In this document: positions 55,662-63,891 of the stretch, piece after piece
Numbering within the stretch: the stretch's first letter is position 1
Layout: each line of letters begins with the position of its first letter
NCBI RefSeq assembly: GCF_027533845.1
Contig: NZ_JAPZVN010000006.1
Span: 186,001 to 250,000 of the forward strand
From: Streptomyces sp. RPT161
Lineage (GTDB): Bacteria; Actinomycetota; Actinomycetes; Streptomycetales; Streptomycetaceae
Direction: 5' to 3'
DNA: 64,000 nt
Translations under genes and position numbers: made by a program
Notes under the pieces: model-generated
What the model saw: the letters and a program-made list of their open reading frames with translations, nothing else
What the model was told of the DNA's origin: nothing
Databases searched by the model: none

Positions 55662-56510
55662 ATGAACAACGAAGCCTCCACGGCACTCATCCTCGGCGGC
55701 ACCGGCCGGACCGGTTCGCTGCTGGCCGACCTGCTCGCCCAGCGAGGAAGCATCACCCGCACCGCGGCGCGTAGCCGAGCGGACATCCGGTTCGACTGGG
55801 ACGACCCGGCCACCCACACGCCCGCCCTGGCCGGTGTCGACCGCCTCTATCTGGTCACACCCACGATGCGCGTCAGCTACGCCGACCAGGTCGGCGCTTT
55901 CCTGGACCTAGCCGAGGCGGCCGGCGTGCGCCACGTCACCTACCTGAGCGTCTACAACGCCGACCAGGCCCCGCCGGAGATCGACATCGCGGCCGTCGAG
56001 GCCGATCTGGCTTCCCGGCACAACATCACGCACTCGATCCTGCGCCCCTCGTGGGTGATGCAGAACTTCGCCGACGACCACCTCCCGGTCATCGAAGGAG
56101 TGATCACGGCCCCGAGCGCCGGTGGCAGGGAAGCCTTCGTCGACGCGGCTGATATCGCAGCGGTCGCGGCCGAGACGCTGCTGGACCCCGAAACTCACGC
56201 CGGCGCCGTCTACTCGCTCACCGGCCCGGAGGCTCTTGCCTTCGGTGACGTCGCGGACACCATCGGCTCCGTGAGTGGCCGTCCCGTCGCCTACCGCGAC
56301 ATCGACCAGGAGATGTGGATCAACGGCGCCCTCGCCGCGGGCGTCCCCGCCGACTACGCGGTGATGATGCGCTGGCTCACCGGCGCCATCATCGCCGGCA
56401 ACGGCGCCGCGCCCACCGGCGACATCGAGAAGGTCACCGGCAGGCCGGCCACCACCTTCCGCGAGTTCGCCGAGCGCGACGCCCACGCATGGACCTCGGA
56501 GGCGAAGTGA
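55662..56510 (+). CDS. NmrA-like NAD(P)H-binding oxidoreductase
   Basis: The 282-residue protein begins with a Rossmann motif ALILGGTGRTGSLLADLLAQ. It has the NmrA-type helical end ADIAAVAAETLLDPETHAGA and WLTGAIIAGNGAAP. Such proteins reduce quinones or act as redox sensors. ATG 55662 is preceded by GGAG. Its TGA overlaps the GTG of the next gene, so the two are translationally coupled. Confidence 0.9.
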   Translation: MNNEASTALILGGTGRTGSLLADLLAQRGSITRTAARSRADIRFDWDDPATHTPALAGVDRLYLVTPTMRVSYADQVGAFLDLAEAAGVRHVTYLSVYNADQAPPEIDIAAVEADLASRHNITHSILRPSWVMQNFADDHLPVIEGVITAPSAGGREAFVDAADIAAVAAETLLDPETHAGAVYSLTGPEALAFGDVADTIGSVSGRPVAYRDIDQEMWINGALAAGVPADYAVMMRWLTGAIIAGNGAAPTGDIEKVTGRPATTFREFAERDAHAWTSEAK

Positions 56511-56959
56511 GCAAGACCGTCAGCGACGACACTCCCCTGGTCGGGGCGAACAGCCCGTTCTTCCGCATCATCAAGGAGGGGCTGGACGGCCTGGTCGACG
56601 GGGAGGACTACTACGACCTGCTGGCCGACGACGTGGTCTTCGAGTACGTGATCACCGTGCCGGGGTACCCCCGGCGGGTCGAGGGACGCCAGAGGATCAT
56701 CGACCTGTACCGCGACTACGGCGACTACGTGAAGCTGCACGGTGCGGACAACCTCCGCGTGCACCGGGACCGCGAGACCTCGACGGTCGTCCTGGAGTAC
56801 GAAGTTCACGGCACGTCGGTCCCGACGGGGCGACCTTACGACAACCGCTTCGTCTCCGTCGTGACCATCCAGGACCGCAAGGTGGTGCACTGGCGCGACT
56901 ACCTGGACCCCATCGCCGTCTTCGACGCACAGGGATGGCCGCAAGATCACCATTCGTAA
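56507..56959 (+). CDS. SnoaL-like (NTF2-fold) protein
   Basis: A GTG at 56507 overlaps the NmrA stop (GTGA). The 150-residue product has the SnoaL/NTF2-like pattern: YYDLLADDVVFEYVITVPGY then RIIDLYRDYGDYVKLH and NRFVSVVTIQDRKVVHWRDY. It is probably a small cyclase, isomerase or hydrolase-like partner of the NmrA protein. The substrate is unknown. Confidence 0.88.
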   Translation: MSKTVSDDTPLVGANSPFFRIIKEGLDGLVDGEDYYDLLADDVVFEYVITVPGYPRRVEGRQRIIDLYRDYGDYVKLHGADNLRVHRDRETSTVVLEYEVHGTSVPTGRPYDNRFVSVVTIQDRKVVHWRDYLDPIAVFDAQGWPQDHHS

Positions 56960-57019
56960 CAACCACCGCACGCGCCGAGGCCACGTCGACCCGCAACGCG
57001 CGTTCCGTTGTGTAGCTGT

Positions 57020-57048
57020 GGATCCCCGGTTGGCGAAACCGGGGATCC
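57020..57048 (+). terminator. Hairpin terminator of the NmrA-SnoaL unit
   Basis: Arms GGATCCCCGGTT and AACCGGGGATCC (12 bases, perfect) surround GGCGA, 60 bases after the SnoaL-like stop. Confidence 0.8.
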
Positions 57049-57250
57049 GCCCTGATCATTGGTGCACTCCCCGCCTCAATGACACCAACGGAGAACTGGT
57101 TTACAACGCACCACCCGCTCCCACAGGTCGTCCGGGACAAGAGCAGCACGCATGCGGACACCCTGCCCACTGTGACCGTCAACGGCGAGGCCCGGAGGTC
57201 GACTTGTCCGGGAAGGTGATGGCGCTGACCTGGCGGAGACGTGAATCGGA

Positions 57251-58408
57251 TCAGTTCAACCGTGGTGGGACCCAGGCGTGATGCCGAAGGAGCATGCGCG
57301 TTGCGGCGCGCGAGGGCGCCACTCGCATCGCTGTGTTGCGCAGGGCGACGGCCAGTGGGTGGGAGAGCTGCTGGCCCATCTGCCCGGCCTGCCGTGCGGC
57401 CCGCGCGACGGCCTGGCTGCGCGGTCGGCGCTCGGCGTCATAGCGGGTGAGCGCGGCCTCAATGGTGGGCTCGTTGGCGAGCGCGGCGGCCAGGGTGACC
57501 GCGTCTTCCAGTGCCTGGCAGGCGCCCTGTCCGAGGTTGGGGGTCATCGCGTGTGCCGCGTCGCCGAGCAGGGCGGTTCGGCCGAGCGTGTAGGAAGGGA
57601 GCGGCGTGCGGAGTTCGTTGACGTCGTGGTGTAGCACGGCGGTGGGCCGGGTCGCATCGAGTAGGGCGGGAATCGGGCTGTGCCAGGTGTGGAACCGTCT
57701 GCGCAGTTCGGCCAGTGGGTCGGCGAACCGCGTCCCGGCGGGCAGGCTGAGGACGGCGTGCCACTCGGCCCGCCCGTCATGGAAGGCTATGTGTCCGAAC
57801 TCGGCCCCGTGCCCCCAGGTCAGCTCGAAGTCGGTACGCAGGTCGACCGCCTGCTTGGTGATGGCACGCAGCACCGTCGAACCGCTGTAGACCGGGCCGG
57901 GGTGGGCTGGGAAGAGGTGGCTGCGCACTTTGCTGCCAATGCCGTCGGCCGCCACAACCAGATCGGCGTCAAGGACCGTGTCGCCGCAACCGACCCGAAC
58001 CGTCCCGGGGCCGATCTGCTCGACCGGGCCGGCCTCGGAGCCGATCACCAGTGCCTCGGCGGGTAGGGAGTCGCGTAGCAGCCGGTGGAGGGTGGAGCGG
58101 GGGATGCCCATGATCGGCGTGCCTACCGCCTTCTCCAGCGCGGAGCCGTCCATCCGGGCCAGCCAGCTGCCGTGAGGCGTGCGGGTGCCGCCACTGTACT
58201 GGCCTCGCGAGGCATCCCGTACTGTCTCGCCCACGCCGAGTTCGTCCAGTGCCCGCAGGCCGTTGGCGGCCAGTGAGATGCCGGCCCCCGCGTCCTCAAG
58301 CACGGGCGCGCGCTCGACCACCGTCACTTCCCAGCCGATGCGGCGCAGTCCGATCGCGGCGGCCAGCCCGCCGATGCCGCCTCCGACCACCACCGCCGTG
58401 TTGCCCAT
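57251..58408 (-). CDS. FAD-dependent aromatic-type monooxygenase
   Basis: The 385-residue flavoprotein has the three PHBH motifs: AVVVGGGIGGLAAAIGLRRI, the DG motif AADGIGSKVR (about residue 159), and the GD motif LLGDAAHAMTPNLGQGACQA. It hydroxylates an aromatic or related substrate with NAD(P)H and oxygen. It is divergent from a TetR gene; two palindromes lie between the starts. Confidence 0.92.
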   Translation of the reverse strand: MGNTAVVVGGGIGGLAAAIGLRRIGWEVTVVERAPVLEDAGAGISLAANGLRALDELGVGETVRDASRGQYSGGTRTPHGSWLARMDGSALEKAVGTPIMGIPRSTLHRLLRDSLPAEALVIGSEAGPVEQIGPGTVRVGCGDTVLDADLVVAADGIGSKVRSHLFPAHPGPVYSGSTVLRAITKQAVDLRTDFELTWGHGAEFGHIAFHDGRAEWHAVLSLPAGTRFADPLAELRRRFHTWHSPIPALLDATRPTAVLHHDVNELRTPLPSYTLGRTALLGDAAHAMTPNLGQGACQALEDAVTLAAALANEPTIEAALTRYDAERRPRSQAVARAARQAGQMGQQLSHPLAVALRNTAMRVAPSRAATRMLLRHHAWVPPRLN

Positions 58409-58424
58409 GCCGAAGCCCCCACTT

Positions 58425-58442
58425 CTTCTACATCTGTAGAAG
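58425..58442. promoter_or_regulatory. Candidate TetR operator 1 (monooxygenase)
   Basis: CTTCTACATCTGTAGAAG is a perfect 18-base palindrome. It lies 17 bases upstream of the monooxygenase ATG. Confidence 0.85.
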
Positions 58443-58458
58443 GCACTCTAGTCGAGTC

Positions 58459-58472
58459 TCTACAGGTGTAGA
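58459..58472. promoter_or_regulatory. Candidate TetR operator 2 (monooxygenase)
   Basis: TCTACAGGTGTAGA shares TCTACA-NN-TGTAGA with the site at 58425-58442. It lies 32 bases away (centre to centre), next to the TetR ribosome site. Confidence 0.85.
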
Positions 58473-58480
58473 AAGGAGCC

Positions 58481-59038
58481 ATGACTTCGGATCGACGGAT
58501 CCTCCTCGCGGACGCGGCTCTCGACGTACTCGCCGACGTAGGGATCCGTGGGCTGACCCACCGCGCGGTCGACCGCAAAGCGAGCATGCCGCCCGGCACC
58601 ACGTCGGCCTACTTCCGCACCCGAACCGCACTACTCACCGGACTCGTCACACGCCTGGTCCAACTCGACCAAGCGGAACTGCAAACGATGGCCAACGAGC
58701 GTCCCCCCATGCGCACTGCCGAGCAACTGGTGGACGGCATGGCACTGCTCACCCGACAGCGACTCACCGGCGAGGGCCGCCGCCGCTCGCTCGCCCGCTA
58801 CGCCTGCGCCGTCGAGAGCGTGCGTGACCCAGAGCTGCGCGAGATCCTCGTACCCCGCGAGAACGCCGGCCGTGAGGCCGTCCGACTGTTCCTCGCCGCG
58901 CACGGCGTGACGGACGTCGAGGATCGCACCCACATCCTGCTCACCTGCATCGACGGACTAATCTTCGACCGGTTGGTGAGCGGCGGCGATGTACCACGCG
59001 AGGCCCTCGAAGGCCTGGTCGCCGCCGCCCTACGTTAG
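58481..59038 (+). CDS. TetR-family regulator, divergent from FAD monooxygenase
   Basis: ATG 58481 follows AAAGGAG. The HTH reads VLADVGIRGLTHRAVDRKAS then MPPGTTSAYFRTRTALLTGL. The remainder is the usual all-helical ligand domain (185 residues in total). It probably binds both palindromes in the 72-base divergent region. Confidence 0.88.
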   Translation: MTSDRRILLADAALDVLADVGIRGLTHRAVDRKASMPPGTTSAYFRTRTALLTGLVTRLVQLDQAELQTMANERPPMRTAEQLVDGMALLTRQRLTGEGRRRSLARYACAVESVRDPELREILVPRENAGREAVRLFLAAHGVTDVEDRTHILLTCIDGLIFDRLVSGGDVPREALEGLVAAALR

Positions 59039-59339
59039 GCCCCGGGGCCGCCACGGACCTGCTCGAACCGGCCCGCAGCCTCGTCCGGTTCCGCCGCCCC
59101 ACGCCCTCATTCTGAAGCGATCAGTAGGGGACCTCTACGAGTTCCCGGGTGTAGTTGGCGGGAGTCCCTAGGTTCTGTTGGCGGCTCCGTACATGGGCTT
59201 GCCTTGCCGCAGTACTTGACGCGTCCCCGAGGCGCCCGGCCGGTTGGAACGATCCGTCCTTGTTCTGACGCGCTTCGTGACTGACTGGCCGCTGCCGACC
59301 GGGTGCTTCCCGGGCTCGGTCGGTACGACTGGTGATGGG
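59039..59339. other. Intergenic region between converging genes
   Basis: No gene is supported. A perfect GGCCCCGGGGCC palindrome occurs at the left edge, just after the TetR stop. Confidence 0.3.
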
Positions 59340-60305
59340 CTATTTGGTCTGCACGTGGCCGAGCGATGGGTTGCTGCGAATCGCTTCGATGGCTTGCTGC
59401 CACGCGGGGTCACCGTCGTAGAGGGCCGACCGCAGGTAGGACCAGGTCATGCGCTGGGTGACCGCCAGCCGTTCGGGGTCCTCGTCGTCGGTCTCGGCGA
59501 GACTGTAGCCCATGATGCCGCCGAGGTAATGCTTCGCGCCGGGGAGGGCCAACAGGCCGTCGGCGCCTGGACTGAGGTGGTAGGGCTCGGCGTGCCAGTC
59601 GGCGCCGCGGGTGGTGGCGACGGGGTTCCCGTCGTCGTCGCCGTAGACGACCAGGGTCCGCGTGGTCAGGTGCGAGAAGTCGGTTTCCAGCTCGGGATAT
59701 CGCTCGCGCATGGTGTCGGTCATGCCCTCGGCGCTGCCCGTCGAAGCGAGCAGTACCCCCGCGCTGATGCGGGGGTCACGCAGGTCGAGGATGGTTCCGC
59801 TGTCCGGATCGGTCGCACGCGCACCGAGCAGCACACTGACGGTGTTGCCGCCCGCGGAGTGACCGACCACGGCGATGCGTGCCGGGTCGAGCCGTCCGGC
59901 GACCACTGACGCTTGGGCCTCGATTGCGTTCAGATCGTCGAGGATGAGCCGCAAGTCGTCGATCCGCGATCGCCAGAACAGCGGGTAGCCGGGGGCGTGC
60001 TTGTCCAAGCCGAGCCCGCCGCTGGGGGAACTGAGGTGGGTCGGCTGGATGACGGCGAATCCGTGGCTCGCGTAGAAGTCGACGAGGGGCGAGTAGCCGT
60101 CCTTCGACTTCAGATAGTGCGTGCTGCCGCCGCCATGAGACAGGAGCACGATCGGAAGGGCGTCGCCCTGTACGGGCGCGGTGACCCGCAGCTCCAGGGG
60201 GAGGCCGCGATCGGGCGCCGGCAGGGTGACGGGGTTGACCGAGACGGTCGGAACTGCTTCCGGAACGGGGATGCGCCGAGCGAGTTGGACGTAATTGTTG
60301 GTCAT
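59340..60305 (-). CDS. Alpha/beta hydrolase of the dienelactone/chlorophyllase-like type
   Basis: The 321-residue protein has the oxyanion stretch LPIVLLSHGGGSTHYLKSKD and the nucleophile S150 in AVVGHSAGGNTVSVLLGA. An acid candidate is in LVVYGDDDGNPV and a histidine in LPGAKHYLGGIMG. It has no signal peptide. The ATG at 60305 is chosen because the longer frame would overlap the divergent regulator. It is divergent from an XRE regulator with a 25-base inverted repeat between. Confidence 0.85.
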   Translation of the reverse strand: MTNNYVQLARRIPVPEAVPTVSVNPVTLPAPDRGLPLELRVTAPVQGDALPIVLLSHGGGSTHYLKSKDGYSPLVDFYASHGFAVIQPTHLSSPSGGLGLDKHAPGYPLFWRSRIDDLRLILDDLNAIEAQASVVAGRLDPARIAVVGHSAGGNTVSVLLGARATDPDSGTILDLRDPRISAGVLLASTGSAEGMTDTMRERYPELETDFSHLTTRTLVVYGDDDGNPVATTRGADWHAEPYHLSPGADGLLALPGAKHYLGGIMGYSLAETDDEDPERLAVTQRMTWSYLRSALYDGDPAWQQAIEAIRSNPSLGHVQTK

Positions 60306-60350
60306 GGACCCACGGTGCGGCCGATCGTCGTGGTCAGCCAGGACTGATCT

Positions 60351-60375
60351 ATCCAGGACCAACCCCGTCCTGGAT
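60351..60375. promoter_or_regulatory. Candidate operator between hydrolase and XRE regulator
   Basis: Perfect 9-base arms ATCCAGGAC and GTCCTGGAT are separated by seven bases. A further half-site CCAGGAC lies at 60338-60344, one and a half helical turns to the left. Confidence 0.8.
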
Positions 60376-60406
60376 ACGGCCCCGTCCGCGCGCGCATACT
60401 GACGAC

Positions 60407-61252
60407 GTGATCGACCGGCCCGGACTCGCCGAATTCCTGCGTCGCCGGCGCGAGGAGCTCTCGCCGTCGCAGGTCGGCCTGCCTGAAACGTCGCGTCGCC
60501 GTACCCCCGGCTTGCGGCGTGAAGAAGTCGCCGTGCTGGCCGGCGTATCGAGCGACTTCTACGCGCGACTGGAGCAGGCCCGCGGCTCGGGCCCGTCCGA
60601 GCCAGTCGTGGCCGCCCTCGCTCGCGTGCTGCGATGCACCCCCGATGAGAAGGACCACCTCTTCCGCCTCGCCGGCGTGCCCATCCCGCCGCGCCAGGTC
60701 GGTCGCCACATCGACCCGGGATTGCTCCAACTCGCCGCACACCTCGATAACCTGCCGACGTTGATCTACAACGACCTCGGAGACGTGCTCTACACCAACG
60801 CGCTCGATGACGCTCTAGCCTGCCGTCGCGAGCTTCGGCCTGGGCGTAACAGCAATGTCTATTGGCACTGGTTCACCCGCCAAGGGTCACGTGATCGCAT
60901 TCCGGAAGCAGATCGGGCACGCCTGTCTGCGGCTCACGTCAGCGACCTTCGCGCCACGTACTCCCGCCGCGCCGAGGACCATCAGATCACCACGCTGGTA
61001 AATGACCTCGCCACCCGCAGTGAGGAGTTCCGGACGCTGTGGGACCGGCACGACGTCGCCGTCCGACGCTCGGACCTGAAGGACGTTCAGCACCCCTCGG
61101 TCGGGCTGATCCGGCTGCGCTGCCAGGTGCTCGTGACACCCGACGACGGTCTCAGGACGCGAATCCTACTGCCGCTGGAGGGCACCGACGCCGCCGAGAA
61201 ACTTGAGCTGCTGCGCATGCTCGGCACCCAACAGTCTCGCGAACCAGAGTGA
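60407..61252 (+). CDS. XRE-family regulator with MmyB-like ligand domain
   Basis: GTG 60407 begins a 281-residue protein. An N-terminal HTH (about 10-75) contains TPGLRREEVAVLAGVSSDFY and ARLEQARGSGPSEPVVAALA. A MmyB-type PAS-like ligand-binding domain follows, with LPTLIYNDLGDVLYTNALDD and HVSDLRATYSRRAEDHQI. Regulators of this type usually sit beside short-chain dehydrogenases or hydrolases. It is divergent from the hydrolase gene. Confidence 0.9.
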   Translation: MIDRPGLAEFLRRRREELSPSQVGLPETSRRRTPGLRREEVAVLAGVSSDFYARLEQARGSGPSEPVVAALARVLRCTPDEKDHLFRLAGVPIPPRQVGRHIDPGLLQLAAHLDNLPTLIYNDLGDVLYTNALDDALACRRELRPGRNSNVYWHWFTRQGSRDRIPEADRARLSAAHVSDLRATYSRRAEDHQITTLVNDLATRSEEFRTLWDRHDVAVRRSDLKDVQHPSVGLIRLRCQVLVTPDDGLRTRILLPLEGTDAAEKLELLRMLGTQQSREPE

Positions 61253-61514
61253 ACACGGACAACACCGGTCCAGTCCCATCGGCGAACTCGACTCCTCGCA
61301 AGTTCGCTCACCAGAGTCATCGACTGGCAACCCCCCTGAGGCCGTCACTTAGTCGTACGTTCCTTCAACAGCGGTTTGGAGCGGGAATTGGCCGACAAAC
61401 GGCCGCAGAGCAGATGGCAGATTCTCACTATTTCGCGGTCTGACTACGCGGGTTCTCATTGGCCGCTTAGCCCGACCAGGCGCCGAGGTCTCCTCCCGGC
61501 AGGGAGGCGAAGCG

Positions 61515-61878
61515 TCATCCTCCTGGTCCTGGAACTTGCCACGTTTTGAACGAAACGTCGGCCGGACACGTCAGGTGCGTGCCGCCGTCGAACACCATCC
61601 GCAGGGTGCCGGGCTTGAAGGCGACCGCAGACAAGACCGTTTGCCTCGAACAGCGGGAGGGCTGCGGCCACATGCTGAGTCTCCGGTGTCAGAAGCACGC
61701 CGGGAGCGGTACGGATCGAACCGCACGAGAGCCGAGCGGGCCCTTCCAGCGCGACGTTCCAGCCCGCGTCGAGGGCCAGCGTCAGTTGGTAGTCAACGGT
61801 GATCCTGGTAACACCCTGGCCGCGGAGATTCACAGCCCATCGGTCCTCATGTTCGACCGGCCCCGCTTCAGTGCTCAT
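61515..61878 (-). pseudogene. DUF6188-like protein, frameshifted
   Basis: The minus strand from ATG 61878 reads LRGQGVTRITVDYQLTLALD then GWNVALEGPARLSCGS and VLLTPETQHVAAALPLFEA. After a frame change near 61640 it continues TVLSAVAFKPGTLRMVFDGG and ADVSFKTWQVPGPGG to a stop at 61515-61517. The pattern is that of the actinobacterial DUF6188 family (a small beta-rich protein). One indel inactivates it. Confidence 0.65.
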
Positions 61879-62195
61879 CATCCCACCATGGTGCGTGTCG
61901 TTGCAGGTGCCGAGAACTCTCGGCTCCGATCGTTCCGCCCGGGGCCGGTCAACGGTCCCCAGTGATTCCGCCGGAGCCAGTTCCACTGAGAATCCGCGAG
62001 CACTGCTCTCGGTCCACATGGCAAACCGGCAGCTCACGCCAAGATCTACAGACAACTACTACGATGCGACAGGATGGTTGCTGTCCCGTCGCACTGCGGT
62101 TGGCAGATTCGCAATCTTCCTCCTTCGCAGTGGCAGATACGCGCTGGATTCGAACGGCTTGACCGGCTGTTCCGGCGAGCTGCTTGGATCTCCGT
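61879..62195. other. Intergenic region upstream of a hypothetical gene
   Basis: No gene is supported. The AT content is slightly higher around 62000-62100, which fits a promoter for the gene at 62196. Confidence 0.3.
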
Positions 62196-62930
62196 ATGAC
62201 GGATTGGTCGCAACTCAGCCATGCATACGGCTCCGCGGAAGACATACCGGGACTTCTGGAGCGGATCTCATCGGACCCGAGCGCCGAGCTCTGGAACGAT
62301 CTTTGGTCAGCTCTGTGCCACCAGAGCAGCGTCTACTCGGCGAGCTTCGCGGCACTGCCCTCTCTGACAGCCATCGCTGAGGAAGAGGACCACAAGGAGC
62401 GGCTGAACGCCCTGATGCTGGCAGGCGCGATCATGGCGGGTGCGGAACAACCGCACGGGGCTGGCGACGTTCGAGAGAAGTACGCAGGTGAGGTCGCAGC
62501 TCTGCTGCGCGTGGCGAACGAGCACCTGCGCACGCCCACCGACCGTATCGAGTACATCTACCTGCTGGAGGCTGTCTTGGCCTTGGAAGGTGTTCCGGTG
62601 TGGAGCCAAGACCTGGCGTGGGGGCTTGTTAACGAGGAGTACGAGGTCTCCTGCCCCGGCTGTGAGACCAGTCTGTTCATCGTTATAGGCGAGTACGGAT
62701 ACTTCTCCACGAGCGGCGACTACGCCGTGGAGGGCAACGTCGACAAGAGGTCTTTGCGCCCTGCGGTTCCCCGGGACTTGAAGGGCATCGGCCGCCGCCT
62801 CCACAGTGTTGCGCTCGCCGACGGCCGGGATGACGTCGCCGCGGCGATGACCTACCTCTTCGGCCGTGCGGTCTGCCCCGACTGCGGAACGGACTTCGCA
62901 GTGGCCGACCAGGTCGCCGCCAGAGTTTGA
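62196..62930 (+). CDS. Hypothetical protein with two CxxC pairs
   Basis: ATG 62196 is used rather than an upstream in-frame TTG. The 244-residue protein has a helical N-terminal part (SSVYSASFAALPSLTAIAEE), like the repeats of HEAT-type or SMI1-associated proteins. It also has two CxxC pairs, SCPGCETS (about residue 152) and VCPDCGTDFA (about 228), which may bind zinc. It could be an immunity or regulatory protein, but this is not shown. A perfect hairpin follows at 62999. Confidence 0.7.
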   Translation: MTDWSQLSHAYGSAEDIPGLLERISSDPSAELWNDLWSALCHQSSVYSASFAALPSLTAIAEEEDHKERLNALMLAGAIMAGAEQPHGAGDVREKYAGEVAALLRVANEHLRTPTDRIEYIYLLEAVLALEGVPVWSQDLAWGLVNEEYEVSCPGCETSLFIVIGEYGYFSTSGDYAVEGNVDKRSLRPAVPRDLKGIGRRLHSVALADGRDDVAAAMTYLFGRAVCPDCGTDFAVADQVAARV

Positions 62931-62998
62931 ACCGCCGGGGTCGCCGACTCCGGCGGAAGGCCGCTGCCACGTTCAGCCATCGGATGCTTTCTGCGGAA

Positions 62999-63047
62999 GC
63001 CATGTCGTTTGAGAACGACGGAGGCCAGAGTTCTCAAACGACATGGC
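62999..63047. repeat. Perfect 18-base inverted repeat with 13-base loop
   Basis: Arms GCCATGTCGTTTGAGAAC and GTTCTCAAACGACATGGC surround 13 bases. It lies about 70 bases past the stop of the gene ending at 62930. It may be a terminator, or a solo IS or MITE-like terminal repeat because GTTTGAGAAC-type ends occur in Streptomyces insertion sequences. Confidence 0.75.
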
Positions 63048-63521
63048 CGCCTCGCCGGCTGGCTGCTCACCAACTGCTGGAGGTGGTGGGACAGGACATT
63101 TGCGCTGACGCCGGTGCAGGCCAGTTGTGCTTTGACAGCGAACCCAGTCGCTGCGTCATCCAACCCGGTCGACGCCGCTGGCGTCGCCTGGGCACACCAG
63201 CTTGAGCGGAGCTGTCGATGCTGCTCCTCCGCAGTTGCGGTGCCGACGTGGAGTTCCACGCCGGCAGGCAGCTCTACCGGCCCCAGCCCCCGCAATGACC
63301 GTTGCAAGAGGCCACTTGGAGAGGGGAACGCAACTTCGACATGACCCGCAAAGGCAGCTACCTTCACCTGCTCTTCGGCGATCGCCCACGGTGGCATAGG
63401 AGTTCGTTCAGGCTGAGCTACCCGCGATGGGATGAGTTGGTCATGCCCGACGATTCCTCGCCCTCATGCGTAAGCCACCGAGCCGGGTCCACACCAGGCA
63501 CCCTCAAACAGGGAGAGACGC
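63048..63521. other. Intergenic region with no clear gene
   Basis: Frames cross this region on both strands without recognisable domains. It contains the promoter of the DUF3291-like gene at its right. Confidence 0.3.
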
Positions 63522-63790
63522 ATGCCCCATCTTGCTCTGCACACATTCGGTGTCCTGAAGTCACCTCTCGCCGGTCCCGCACCTCTTACGCGGGAGTTCC
63601 ACGTCAGCGGCGAGGCCATCTACCGGAAGATCAGCCAACACCCCGGATATCTCGCGCATGCTGAAGCCGCAGACGGCGTCCGGGGCGCACACTTCGACTT
63701 GGACTGGGGTGCATGGGGAGAGTTCGCCGTGCCGACCTGGTATGGCAAGGGCCATACGGTGGAAACCACCGCCCTGGCCGCGACCTTGGG
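63522..63790 (+). pseudogene. DUF3291-like protein, truncated C-terminus
   Basis: ATG 63522 follows GGGAGAG. The first 85 residues match the family: LALHTFGVLKSPLAGPAPLT, YRKISQHPGYLAHAEAADGV and HFDLDWGAWGEFAVPTWYGK. After about LAATL the family pattern (W.D..S...F.Y.G.H) is lost and the frame runs on to 63935 in unrelated residues, overlapping the DHFR-like start. The homologous part ends near 63790. It is a truncated or frameshifted gene. Confidence 0.65.
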
Positions 63791-63891
63791 AAATGTAGTG
63801 GGGCGCTGTCGATCCGGCCACGTCTCGTTCGACGCCATGGTGTGGGGCGCCTTGCCACACGATGACGTGACGGGACCTGACGAGGGAACAC

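Noticed and set aside
62130-62165. A TTCGAA-containing stretch resembling a tRNA T-loop
   Set aside because: The flanking bases cannot form the T stem, and no anticodon arm or acceptor end is present.
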